A program made the translations under genes and the position numbers. The notes under the pieces were generated by a model. That model was not told the origin of the DNA and made no database searches. It saw nothing but the letters and a program-made list of their open reading frames with translations. From the NCBI GenBank assembly GCA_030762935.1, contig CM060900.1:287913784-287977783 (forward strand): a DNA stretch of 64,000 bases, in the 5' to 3' direction. Below are positions 33,725-44,318 of this stretch, in pieces. The stretch comes from Hymenopus coronatus. Its lineage: Eukaryota; Arthropoda; Insecta; Mantodea; Hymenopodidae. Every line of letters begins with the position of its first letter. The first letter of the stretch is position 1.

Positions 33725-34690
33725 AACAGTCTGCATGTTAAGATGGTGTACATGATTTATCCAAAGATACAAATTAAGATTCACACAATAGGTTGCTCAT
33801 GACTTTCAGCTAAACCGTGTATTTGTGGTTAGTAAAAATGCTTGCATGAGGTTTAGACAAAAAAATATATTCAAAAATTATATTAAAAAAGTTCTGCAAA
33901 TATTAAAAATGTTCTAATAATATTTGGAAGATTACTTTGTGCTTTCTTTTTGTGTCTGGCAGATTATTTAGAAAAACAAGTTGGTTAGTTCACTGGCGTT
34001 ATTTTAGACACCAAAGTCCTTTTTGTAGCTTTAGCAGCCTATAGCACAAAGGTATATAAAACTGCACATTCATCAATTATATCCAACAGAATTTACAAAT
34101 AGCCATACAAATTGGCCAGCTTCCATGATATGGTCTGTTTTAACAATATTTATATCAGGATTAAGAGCTAATTCTGCTTTGTCAACTTAGTTGAAAACTG
34201 GGTGGTGGTTGTCATGACATATGGATTCTAAGTGGAATGATTGTTATACATACCTAACTCTTGAAATGCACTCTCTTAAAATCATCCATACCTTTAACAT
34301 TGCAGCAGTTAAAACAAATGCAAAAATGTTAAGTCACCAAAACCTGCATTTCATCATGGGCTCTGACTTCATGGGTTAGGCAGAAATTTGTCATTTCACA
34401 ATTTTTGCTGAATTTATTCTGAATATCCTATCCAGAATCCTAAGTCAAAGGAAAGAATGGTAATAACCAGAAAGTGAATAAGATAGGCGTGTTAAATAAT
34501 AATGTTAAATGTTCACAGTCTATGTCTCCTCTACTCTTCCCTCACCATCTACCAGAACTTCAGTTAGACAATTCCCACCCTATGGTGCATTGGCACCATA
34601 AATTATTGCTGCATCATGTCCAGCCAGTCAGGTGCTTCTGTCATTACAGTCAACATGGTGCTTCAGTTATCTGTGGAAGAGCATGTCTTT
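33725..34690. other. Unassigned AT-rich sequence
   Basis: No gene or repeat recognised between the mariner relic and the DUF4817-type relic. Confidence 0.4.
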
Positions 34691-34699
34691 ATATGCAAA

Positions 34700-35930
34700 G
34701 TTTACTTTAAACGTGAATATGCTCACTGTTGTTGAAAGGTTTCCAAACTCTGTACCACCTGCTAGAAAAACTACATATGCGATCATGCCTAAGCTCAAAG
34801 CTTTGAGTTTGGTGCTAGACAAAAAACATTTTAGGTGAAGATCACTTTTAACAGAAAATAAATTAGATAAAAAGTGATGCCAGTTTAGTGTGATCACGTC
34901 GAAAATTGCTAACAAATTAGCTCAACAAACATCCATCTTTTGCAAGGAATACTACACCAATGTTAAAATTGATCACTATGAATGCAAGTATTGAAACAAA
35001 ATAATCCTGTAAGCAAGTGAATTACTACAATTGGATTTTTTGATCTGGAGAAGGTGGTTTCATTTATCCGCAGCTTTTGATTTTCACAGATGAACCTTTG
35101 TTTTCCCCTAAATGATGCATGACTACACAACAGTTGATATTGGTCTTCAGAAAAACTTGTGCTATTGCATGGAATGCCTCAATATGACCTCCAAATAGCA
35201 GTATGGTGTGGGATGAGTGCAAGAAAAATAACAGAACCCATTTTTTTTTTTTTTTTTTAGCTTAACGTCCTTTAACCTGGTTGGTCATATCAGACTATAA
35301 ATGAAATTGGTGAAATAATACTCAAATGATCTCGGGGTCCATGAGGCTTAAAGTTACTCGACATTCGTCTTCTCAGAATAAGGGAAACCCCGAAAAAAAA
35401 AAAAAAAAACTTCTCCGGGTAACTCACCCTAAGCGAGATCCGAACTCATGACCTTTTGAATGTGAAGCAGACACGCTACCACCACACTACCAAGGCAGGC
35501 CCATTTTCTTTGATGAAACATTTAATGCAGAGTGATATCAGAGACTAATTCTAGGACCATTTTTTCCATCACTTGATAGAAGAAGAAAAATCTTATGGCT
35601 GGTTCCAACAAGATTCCACAACACATGGCTACGGAGTCATTACATGAAATAAGAGAGATATTTCATGACAGAATTACAAGTGCTGATTTGTGGCCCCTCA
35701 TTTTCCCAATCTAACTAGTTATGATTTTAATTTATGGGTTTTTTTTTAATGACAACTGCAATGTTCTAACCCTCATACACTACAGAAATTTATTGACAAC
35801 GCCATACAAGAAATCACAAGGATTCCTGCTGCTACGATTAGATGAGTGAGAACATTTTACAGGATACACTGCCGTTTGGGTGCAGATGGTCAACATTTCC
35901 AGCATTTACTATAAGTTAAGGATTTTAGTG
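34700..35930 (+). pseudogene. DUF4817/DDE-type transposase relic, split by a SINE
   Basis: This is a Tc1/mariner-related transposase of the type that carries an N-terminal DUF4817 helix-turn-helix. ERFPNSVPPARKTTYAIM and LDKKHFR (34735-34840) are the N-terminal domain. LTENKLDK, SKIANKLAQQTSIF and HYECK continue it. The catalytic domain shows FTDEPLFSPK (35090 region, first Asp), then QIAVWCGMSARKITEP-like sequence up to the SINE at 35245. It resumes exactly after the SINE with FFDETFNAE and YQRLILGPFF. A WFQQD-type segment (35600 region), decayed to VPTRFHNT in one frame, leads to WPPHSPNLT-like sequence and VNGQHFQHLL (35890-35920). Frameshifts and stops make it a pseudogene. The reading frame context on both sides of the SINE shows that the SINE came later. 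Confidence 0.78.
35245..35499 (-). repeat. tRNA-derived SINE, family C, inserted in the transposase relic
   Basis: On the minus strand the head carries an A-box-like TGGTAGTGTGGTGGTAGCGT and a B-box-like GAGTTCGGATCTC, then GGTGAGTTACCCGGAGAAG. The body runs to an 18-base T run on the plus strand, which is its A-tail. CCCATTTT flanks both ends (35237-35244 and 35500-35507), though the left copy merges into the poly(T). An internal A run lies at about 35392-35409. Confidence 0.85.
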
Positions 35931-36128
35931 CACCTTTGTCAACACCACTTTAATGGCAACTCTCAATTCTCTCCCACAGTGGAGAGAGGCCACAAGAGGG
36001 GTTACTTTATACTTTAACAATCCTATAAGTTTTTAATTTTTAAGAGTTTGAAGTTTAGTTCTGAATTAATTTGCATTAACAACCTGATGTAATGGATAGC
36101 TTTTTGTACAGAGAAGAGCATTAAAACA

Positions 36129-36335
36129 TCTTTTCTTTTGGTAGTGTTTAACGCCCGCTTTTACACCACAGGCGATGTCACTGGTGATAATGGAATGAAG
36201 ATGGAGCACCAATGGAATGTGATGGCGGGAGAAACTGGAGAACCCGGAGAAAACCCGCCCCTGCACTGCTTTGTCCACCACAAATCTCACATGCAGTCAC
36301 TTGGGATTGAACCCAGGCTGTCTAGGTGAGAGACG
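36129..36335 (-). repeat. SINE, family B, minus-strand copy
   Basis: On the minus strand it carries CCTGGGTTCAATCCCAAG (B box), GATTTGTGGTGGACAAAGC, GGGGCGGGTTTTCTCCGG and CATTCCATTGGTGCTCC, ending GCGGGCGTTAAACACTACC. It retains slightly more of the tRNA-like head than the copy at 25116. Moderate decay puts it between the other two copies in age. Confidence 0.88.
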
Positions 36336-36582
36336 AGTGTTCTTTAAAATATCTTGAGTAGCTAAAAATTGCTAACAGGTAGTAATGTAAGAAAACAGCA
36401 TTCTGGTGTCTGTGAATCTCTTTTCTTTGACATAAGTCATTAACACAAATATAATCAGGTCAAGTATGATTATTTATGGAAATGTTTGCAATATTATGAA
36501 CACCACCAGATTTCATACCCTCAAGCACTCTTTCCCCAAAACTCTCATGGACATTCATCAGGATAGGCAGTGTGAACATGCT

Positions 36583-36600
36583 GGGGGAGGGGGGGGGGTG
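36583..36600. repeat. G-rich run
   Basis: GGGGGAGGGGGGGGGG on the plus strand; low complexity. The surrounding 36340-37120 has no gene that I recognise. Confidence 0.9.
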
Positions 36601-37619
36601 GATTGTGGTCATCAAGAGAATCTAATCAATAAAATGTCACAATAAATATATCAAGCACAACTCGTGGGCATTGGCTCTACGGGAGAGCCTTCCCTAAAAA
36701 ATATGTTGAGAAAAAACTAAACCTATCCTTGATTATAAAATAACAAAAACCAAACCTTATCTTCAATATAATAATGAAAAAATTCTTAACCTGTTTTCTA
36801 TTCACAAATAGGTATGATAAGAGTGAATTCTTACTTTAAACACACTGTTTCCGAAAGGCTCCAGCAAGCTTGCCTTACAAGAAAGTCTGCATTAGGAAGA
36901 AATTTTGAGCACAGGACATTGTTGTATGAAGGCTGAAATAATTGCTTTCAGTCTCTAACAGCAGTATATCTTTTTAAAGTCCTTGATCATTTTGTCTCAC
37001 TGACTGCAGAAACCAAAAGATCCTTGGAGTGATGTGGAGCAACTGATAGGTTTAGGCTGAACTCCAACCCTTAAGAAGTACCAGGAAAGAATGTATCTTA
37101 TAAAAATATATGTATATAATTATAGACTGGTTCTACAATGGCCCAATACGCCTGTCTATATTTATTCGCCAAATAATTTTATCTGGTCAATAAATAAATC
37201 TTGCGTTCTACAATTACACATCTTCCTCGGATAGTAAACCCTCTAGGACAGTTTGTAGAATGTTAAGTTTGCCATTCTGAATTTGATGTAAGTGCTACAG
37301 ATGGGGAATTCGTAGAATGGAGGATTGCCTTGCAAAACAGGCCACAACTAACAAAATAAAAGATCATCTACACTAGGGGAATTCTTTGCCATGTTTTAGA
37401 ATAAAATGGAAGAGATGACAACCATGAAAATGTTTGAACCTTGTAGAGGCATGTAAAATTGTACAGGAACATAAAGTTTGATCCCATAACCTGCACGGGG
37501 GTGCTAATAATTACATTAGGATTCAAATAACCTTACTATTCAGTTGGTCACGTTTTGCTGATGTACTTCTTGTTTCCTTATGCTCCTTCTCCTATGCCGA
37601 AATTTATGGATACTGATAC

Positions 37620-37620
<1 letters not shown>

Positions 37621-37664
<44 letters not shown>
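37621..37664. repeat. (AG)n microsatellite
   Basis: Twenty-two AG units, nearly perfect. Confidence 0.97.
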
Positions 37665-37668
<4 letters not shown>

Positions 37669-38509
37669 TGAGCTTAAGTGTATGTAAGTGAAGGTTAAAA
37701 ACCAGATATTATGACAATTCTTTCAACATTAAAAAGTCCCAAGATTTTGTAACCGGCATGGGCTATAAAATGCCTTGAATTCATAAATTACAATTCATAA
37801 AATGCTAATAAAGGTTTGCAAAGCCTGTGTACTAGAATATGAGCACACTGAATCTATAAAAGAACACACTGCGAAGACTGTCGGGGTAGAGGTTAATAAG
37901 GCAACATGTTCCACTCATGTTAATATCAGCATTTTTTAATCATTGTTACTAGAAATCCTTGGACTTTTCGAAATGGCAATTATAAAGAATAAAGGGGAAG
38001 GAAGAACCAAACATCTGCTAGATTGTGCAGTGATTGCATAAATGTCAGCAAGAGGTATATAAAATTAATTAAACCACTGGGAACTCACATACTTGTCATG
38101 CTTTTTGGCACTTGGAATTGTGTTACTTAATTTTAAGGGTCTTAATTGTAAGCAGCAAAGTGCAGCTGAGGGGTCGCCTAATCGAAAACCCCAATCATCC
38201 GCATAACAGGACGAACTCCAAAACACATTCGAGTTTTAAAAGGTACCCGTAAAAAGTATAAAGTACAGTATTTGGAAATAATTTTGCCTCTCATGACCTT
38301 AGACTTCATTATTTCCTCGCTATCATCCAATAAATGCAATTTTTAATTTCTTTACACGTAATGTACATAGTTTATACAGAATGTATTGTATTCCACCTAA
38401 AACATACCAAGATTTCCCCGGAAATAGACATTTTAGGTTTTTAGAAAAAGATCAGTGTGTCTGTAATGAAAAGTCGGTAAAATACCAAACTTGGTATTTA
38501 AGTTAAGTA

Positions 38510-39000
38510 TCTTTCAAGGATATGACACACAGATTTTGAGGTGTCACCCTACCCTTTACATGGAAAAAATTTAGAAAATTGTAATTTTCTAAAAAAATGC
38601 CTAAACGATTTTGATTAAAATACTGTACATTGAAGATATTTACATATCAAATAAGATCTATATCTTGAATTTTCTGGAAACAGCCTCTGAAGACCTCTTT
38701 ATTCTGGATGAATTTTGCTGGATGTTGCATTAACTAGTAAACCATAAGAGACAGACAAAAATTTAGATCACATTAAAACACACAATTTAGGTCATATAAA
38801 TTTTTTTTTTTTTTTTTTGTGGAGTTGACCATTTTTGAAATATTCCTTTTTATTTATTTTTGTTTTAATATACTTAAAACTTTTCACAATAGGGAATTTG
38901 TCAACTACTGCAAAGCAAAGAAACAGATTTCAACATGCCAACCAGCATTTAAAAGATTTGACCATTGTTTTAGCCTAGTGTATTCCCTAAGCTAAGAGTA
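38510..39000 (+). repeat. Dispersed repeat, copy 2 (partner at 31090-31805)
   Basis: It aligns in direct orientation with the copy at 31090-31805. The best stretch runs from AATTTTCTGGAAACAGCCT (38675 region) through the CACACAATTTAGGTC block and TGTGGAGTTGACCATTT. An 18-base T run at about 38802 is inserted relative to the partner. Confidence 0.65.
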
Positions 39001-39929
39001 AGCTTGACAGTAATTTGTTACAGAGATGTACAGAAAGACATATGAAAAGACCATTTCAGATTATTTCATAATTAGTATTGCTAGTGATAATTGTGAGACG
39101 TTAATGTAAAGACTTATTTGTCGGATAATGGACGTATCGACTCCAACTAGCCAAAACTTATCGGTAAAAATATCTTCCATGTAGTGCTATCCAGAGATTG
39201 TAGAACGCCAATCAGCTAGAAATCGGGTAGGTACATAGCTGTAACAGCAAGTTATTGGTAGATTGTAGAACCAGCCCTTTGGCAGTTTTTATTTTTTCAT
39301 TTACCGCTGATGCAATCATGGAATTTGTTGGCAAGTATTTAAACTTTTATTTTAATCAGGTAGATAAAATATAACTGAACATTGCTTTTCAACGCTGAAA
39401 AAGATAAAAAATTTCAAGCAAAATACACTAAAGGTAGACAGACTTTCTGCCCTTGCAATGTGTTCAATGGAAAAGCAACTGCTGAAACCACCAAATATCA
39501 ATGAACTCAGGATTAATCACTATGCAATGCAGCAGGCGAGGTTGCTTTATCTACAGAAGTATAATTAAGCAGGCTTGTATAAAATGTTAACACTACTGAC
39601 ATTTAAGCATTTTTGTTTTGTTTATTCTGTGCTGCTCTCCCTTATCTAATTGGCACTACTTTCCCATTGTTGTACACATAATGTGGACCTCTTGCAATTA
39701 ATTGGAAGCTCACCCTTGACTTAGTAATGAATGCCACTATGACATTTCAGCAATCCAAAATTTATGTGGGTGGCTCTGTTCACTGCAGGGCAAATAGGAA
39801 TGAACAGCAATAGTCATGTGGCAGCACTGTACAGCAGCAACAACTAGGAAGCAAATATAATAATCACAAGAAATTTCTATAAGTTCTATAATACTGCAAA
39901 GCTTGGAGAGAAAAAAGGCTTTTACTTAC

Positions 39930-39982
39930 TCATTTTCAAAAGTTACAGATACTTCTTCATCAAACACGTCCGTTACAAATGC
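39930..39982 (-). CDS. FMR1: FMR1/FXR-family exon (equivalent of human exon 2), first Tudor domain
   Basis: This is the one host coding exon that I can support. Fragile X family proteins bind RNA and regulate its translation, transport and splicing in the cytoplasm. Their N-terminus has two Tudor (Agenet) domains. On the minus strand the exon reads AFVTDVFDEEVSVTFEN, with two bases left over. Human FMRP has KAFVKDVHEDSITVAFENN at the same place, and the exon is 53 bases in both, starting in phase 0 and ending after two bases of a codon. The upstream acceptor is CTTTTTATGTTTTAG and the donor is GTAAGT, both close to consensus. Every position forms an open frame and no stop intervenes. The partial last codon, GA, predicts Asp or Glu before the expected WQP of the next exon. 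I could not find exon 1 to the right or exon 3 to the left, so the flanking introns exceed 24 and 39 kb within this window. Alternatives are an FXR paralogue or a lone duplicated exon. Confidence 0.85.
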
Positions 39983-41016
39983 CTAAAACATAAAAAGTAT
40001 TTTTAACTGCATATGCTTACACAAGTAAATAAAGACCATAAGTATAGTCACACATTTGCATCTCTTTGACCAACTTTTTCCCTCCATAACTTGTTCAGGC
40101 CTGGTATCCAGAGAGAGAAAGATAGAGTGTGTGTGGGCTTTTATTCATCCTTCAGAAACATACTGAAGTACAGACTGTGACCATCCTTTCAGTAAAAGTA
40201 TGACTGTTTACATATAACAACAAAGTTTCTGAACCAAAAATGTTTCCCAAAATGTATGACTCCAAAACCCTGTTTAGAATCAATTTTTAGGGTAGTACCC
40301 CACAAACCCAGGTACCTTATGTCCTACAAGTTAATGGTGTTTAGAGGGAGGAAGAAAGGATAGCCAGGGAATGTATAGTAATAAGTAGGGCTCGGATTTT
40401 AAGGTAAATACATATTTTGTTTGCATCCTAATATGAACTTGAAACTGAGTTTAATGTTCTGGATATGTACACTAGACCAAACATTTTAAGTTTTATTGCA
40501 CATAAAAATGCATATTTTCTGATTTTTATGTAAATAAATATTTTTTGTGTATCCACATAAATTACACAAAAATCGCATAAAGGCATCCTTTTTAAAATAT
40601 TTTTCACATAATTTCATAGAACCACAAAATCAGCAGCATAATTATTTTTAAAGTCACTATCCATTTCTGTAATGCTCAATTACACATGCCAGATGACATA
40701 ATTTGTTGTTAACTATTGGAGGAACTGATATGTCAGCTATAGTAACCCTTCAGTTTGATGAAAATATAAACATTCTGCTTCCCTTAGTTACATGAGCTCA
40801 CAAGATAAAAATGGGAATTCCTCCACTGCCGTATGCTTGAAATAAATAAACACCTGCTATCCTTCACAGCCTGGCTAGTATATACACTGATACTTGTTAG
40901 ACTGTATAGTCAAATAGCCACTCATTTGTCATTTGTGAATCCGCAAAGTTTAGACAACTTTCTAGTTGTGTTGGGAAGTTACATATCGACAGTTTCGACT
41001 TCACAGTGGATTAAAC

Positions 41017-41330
41017 ATGCCCAGAATGAAAAGTAGTGCAAGTTATCATGTGCAACAATATGCTGCAAATTTAAGAATATTTTCAGTTCTGATGGTAAAA
41101 TCCTGTATTGACAGCCATGTGGTAAAGCTATAATGGCAGACCAACGTTTGCAAGTGATACAACATTTAAGTGGTAACAAACATAAGGCAGCTATTTCGTG
41201 CTTTACAAAAGAACAATCTTTCATTAATTATCCAGTGACAAGTACTTCAGCAGGGCCTTCCAATTTTCAGTGCATTGTGAGAAAATGCAAGGAAGTGTTC
41301 GAAAATAATAGTGGATTTAACATAAGTTGA
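41017..41330 (+). pseudogene. hAT transposase N-terminus with BED-like finger (within the 1.6 kb element)
   Basis: A Met at 41017-41019 starts MPRMKSSASYHVQQYAANLR. After two shifts the frame at 41133 gives MADQRLQVIQHLSGNKHKAA, whose H-x4-5-H spacing (QHLSGNKH) is the end of a BED zinc finger used for DNA binding. The first Cys pair of the finger is lost to frameshifts. The frame then runs to 41330 with TSTSAGPSN-like linker sequence and stops. The RNase H-like catalytic core is absent. Confidence 0.8.
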
Positions 41331-41639
41331 AGTGCTATCTTGTAAACCTAAATTTGCTTGTGTAGGCATATTCTAAAAATAAGTTTAAATTTTATTTCTG
41401 GAGCTTAAATTCACTGCACTAATCTGGATTAAAATTCAACATTTTAAAAAACTGAATATTTGTAACTTCAATATCATTGATGTCCAATAGCGCTTAAGCA
41501 GTTCCAGTAGTTAAGGATTTGGCAAAAAAAACTGAATGTTCTTTCTGGTCTTGCTCAATTTAAAAAGAAAATGCACGGAAGTGTTAAAAATAATTAGCAA
41601 TGTGCATTTAACATAATGTGTAAAATTTAAAATGTGTTG

Positions 41640-41830
41640 GATGGGCAACATGAAGAAATGATTGATGTGTGTGATTTTTCATGTTATAATTACACTAGAC
41701 TGGAGCAATCATTTTCGAAATTCAAGGCACTTCTTCATGACAATCGTCAATCTTTTGGGGTGGAAAACTTGAGGAAGCATGTGGTTGTGTAGTGTAACTC
41801 TATAGAGTATTTGGTGATCCTCTCCAGGAA
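41640..41830 (+). pseudogene. hAT transposase C-terminal dimerisation region (within the 1.6 kb element)
   Basis: Plus-strand translation reads GQHEEMIDV and then RLEQSFSKFKALLHDNRQSF, followed by GVENLRKHVVV. This is the conserved hAT C-terminal block (x-E-R-x-F-S-x-x-K-x-x-L-x-D-N-R-x-x-F-x-x-E-N-L). A stop follows the VVV, and the last residues (C-N) are read through it. It is well preserved compared with the rest of the element. Confidence 0.85.
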
Positions 41831-42012
41831 TGATGACTGGTGAGTACCACGTACATTTCTATTAGAGCAGCCATTCAGATCTTTAAAAAAATATTTTATT
41901 TGTTTTGGCACATATTTTTTACTTTTTACCACATATTTTTAACATTTTTAGTGCACAAACAATAAATATTTCTAAGTTTTTAGCACCTAAAAATCCAAGC
42001 CATAGTAATAAG

Positions 42013-43770
42013 ATACATAAACAGCTGTGCAATCTACATGCAATTAAATATATTTAAAACTTTGAAATATGCATAATACAATTTATTCTCAACTGGCCCC
42101 AATAAACATGATGCTGTTAAAACTGGGCTACATTACAAATTCCTCCAAAACTTTAATCAATAAAATCAACTGCATTACAGTTTATTTTATATTACTTGTG
42201 AAAACAACTCCATATATTAAACTAAATATTTACAATTTAACCACTACATGCAATTCAGTTCATGTACTTAAGTGTTCATTACTCATTCATATCTACAACT
42301 AGCTGTCTTATCATTTGTTCATTTCAGTACAATAATTTTGGAGTCACTGGCAGCAGAATGACACAAAATTCAGCTTGGCAAACTTTATCACAGGATGTAA
42401 TTTGTGACTGCATATCTTTTGAGCTTACCTTTGTTTCTAATTAATTTCATTTGCTTTCCTGAAGTAACATGGCGTCCCTTGTGAAGTTCCAAAACCCATT
42501 AAAATTAACTAAGAGCAGCCCTCATTCGAGCTAGTAAATGTATTAAGCTAAATGTAAATAAATCCCCTAAAGATGAACAGTTCTTGTTTACTCAAAAACT
42601 TGATTATATAAATAATTGATACAAGTTACAATGAGGTACTTCTGTGTTAGGGAATTAAAGTGAACTCCTTTATGATATAAAAGATAACATTTCATCTTCT
42701 CTTATAATATGATGAGGTGTTATTCCATCATAAAGTTTGATATTCACGTGCAATTAACTTTTCCAGAAGACTTTTATACTGGGCATATTCATGTTACATA
42801 TCTGTAATACGTTCTCCACAGCCACTAAGAAGATTAAACTATTTTTTTTTTATTTCAAATTAGTCTATCCAAAAAAAATAGTAAGTAAACAAATTAGCAT
42901 TTTCTTTATACATATGTACTATAAAAAGCTAATATTACAGCAATAAGGCTAGTGCTAATGGGTTTAAGATGCACTATTCATTAACTTTGAGAAACAATAT
43001 ATGCATTATGAAAATCTTGTTTTTAATATTTTCTGGAAGCAGCGATATCAACACCAACTACCACTATTCCTGTCATTCTTATTATTGCAGTTTGATAAAA
43101 TTCAGCTTCAATTTCTATGACAGTACAGCATTGACATAGGTACCTCATATCATTAAGTTAATGGTGTTTTTACGGGAAGTAAGAACAAAAAACATTACTA
43201 CTCCACAGTAGACTATCCTCTTATCAACTCCAAAAGTAGAATGCATTTTTTTTTTTTAATGCAGATTGGCAACATCTAGTGTAAGGCATATGGCTCCTTT
43301 CAACTAGCATATACTACTAGTTCTTATGCTATAATAATTGGCATTTTAAAAGCTCAGAATTAAAATAGTACTAATGTTAAAAAGTTGACGGACGATATGC
43401 TTCTTTTCTGAAATTACTCTGTTCCAAAAGTTATACCTAAAACCACATGTAACCTACACCATGAGTGAGGTAACTATTCTAATGCCTATGCCGAAACACA
43501 ATATAGATATGCAAATGGTTCTGTAACACTGAACTTAACTGCATTAGAACTTATTTTGTTTATTCCTGCTATCTCTGACTATAGCTCAAAGTTTTGAAAG
43601 CTGATACTTTTTTTTTAGCTTAAAAGGTTCAGTAATGTGAAATATCACATCTACTGAACAATAAAGAGGTATTTACTGTGTAATGTTAGGATATTATGCA
43701 GTATAAGGCTCATATAAATCCAATGTATCTAGTAAGACATTTGGTTTTCTTTAACAAGAGTATTGTAAAA
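42013..43770. other. Unassigned AT-rich sequence
   Basis: About 1.75 kb of AT-rich sequence with no gene or element that I recognise. Confidence 0.45.
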
Positions 43771-43773
43771 ACA

Positions 43774-44292
43774 ATTATTTTATTTCTCCAACAAACAACT
43801 CCATTTCTTCCACTGATTACAAATAAAAATCTGTTCACAAATAAGTCTTTCTTCGATGCTTTTGCAACAATTCCCTTTTGATGCTCGGCAGCTGCAGGTA
43901 CCACTGCATGCTTCGAATTTCCCATCGAAACTGATTTAACTCTGCACTTGATGCATTCCCAGGCCCAAATGAACTGAAATAAAGGGTTCACTTCCCTTTT
44001 TGTACCTGTTGATCATGCAGGAAACTTCTAGAAGCATTCGTACATGCAAATCACCGCAATTTTCACAAACTCACTTAGGTATAAAGCGGACAGCTTTGAC
44101 ATCAAAGAACTTGCCGACACCACAGGTGTCCAATCACTCAGATATAACAATTGCAGCTTCAATATCAAAATAATTTGCCAGTGGCACTTGTGCTAATAAC
44201 ACAGGTATAACAATGGATAGCAACAATCAGCTATGACTTATAAAGCGAGCCATTCACATGCATTCAGCAATTATAGCCGCATTACAGTTACA
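43774..44292 (-). repeat. 3' LTR of family 2 Ty3/gypsy, long copy
   Basis: On the minus strand it starts TGTAACTGTAATG, immediately after a polypurine tract (ACGAGGAGGGAGCAG, 44293-44307). It aligns with the LTRs at 54075-54547 and 56133-56596: CATAGCTGATTGTTGC, and the end with TTTTTATTTGTAATCAGTGG. The outer end near 43774 is approximate. Confidence 0.8.
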
Positions 44293-44318
44293 CTGCTCCC
44301 TCCTCGTGGCTGGTCATC

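Larger units (their letters stand above)
37127..39274. mobile_element. Candidate 2.1 kb DNA transposon with inverted CTGGTTCTACAAT ends
   Basis: CTGGTTCTACAAT at 37127-37139 is exactly inverted at 39262-39274. A second related motif, GCGTTCTACAAT, lies 76 bases inside the left end (37203-37214) and is inverted 66 bases inside the right end (39197-39208). Paired outer and inner motifs suggest diverged terminal inverted repeats with subterminal repeats. No transposase is visible inside. The interior holds a (GA)n tract and one copy of a dispersed repeat. Target duplications are not evident, so the element is a hypothesis. Confidence 0.45.
40386..42004 (+). mobile_element. hAT element, internally deleted, with terminal repeats and 8-base target duplication
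   Basis: The left end TAGGGCTCGGATTTTAAGGT is inverted at the right end (minus strand TATGGCTTGGATTTTTAGGT), matching at 17 of 20 positions. GTAATAAG lies directly outside both ends (40378-40385 and 42005-42012), the 8-base duplication that hAT insertions make. The element is 1619 bases. It contains the start and the end of a hAT transposase but little of the middle, so it is a non-autonomous deletion derivative. It lies about 400 bases upstream of the host exon (minus-strand sense), in the same intron. Confidence 0.93.

Noticed and set aside
1..39929. FMR1 exon 3 (expected to begin with a Trp-Gln-Pro codon run) on the minus strand
   Set aside because: I scanned for GGTTGCCA/GGCTGCCA-like complements and for the Gly-Trp-Trp of exon 4, and found no candidate with splice sites. 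A profile search could still find one.
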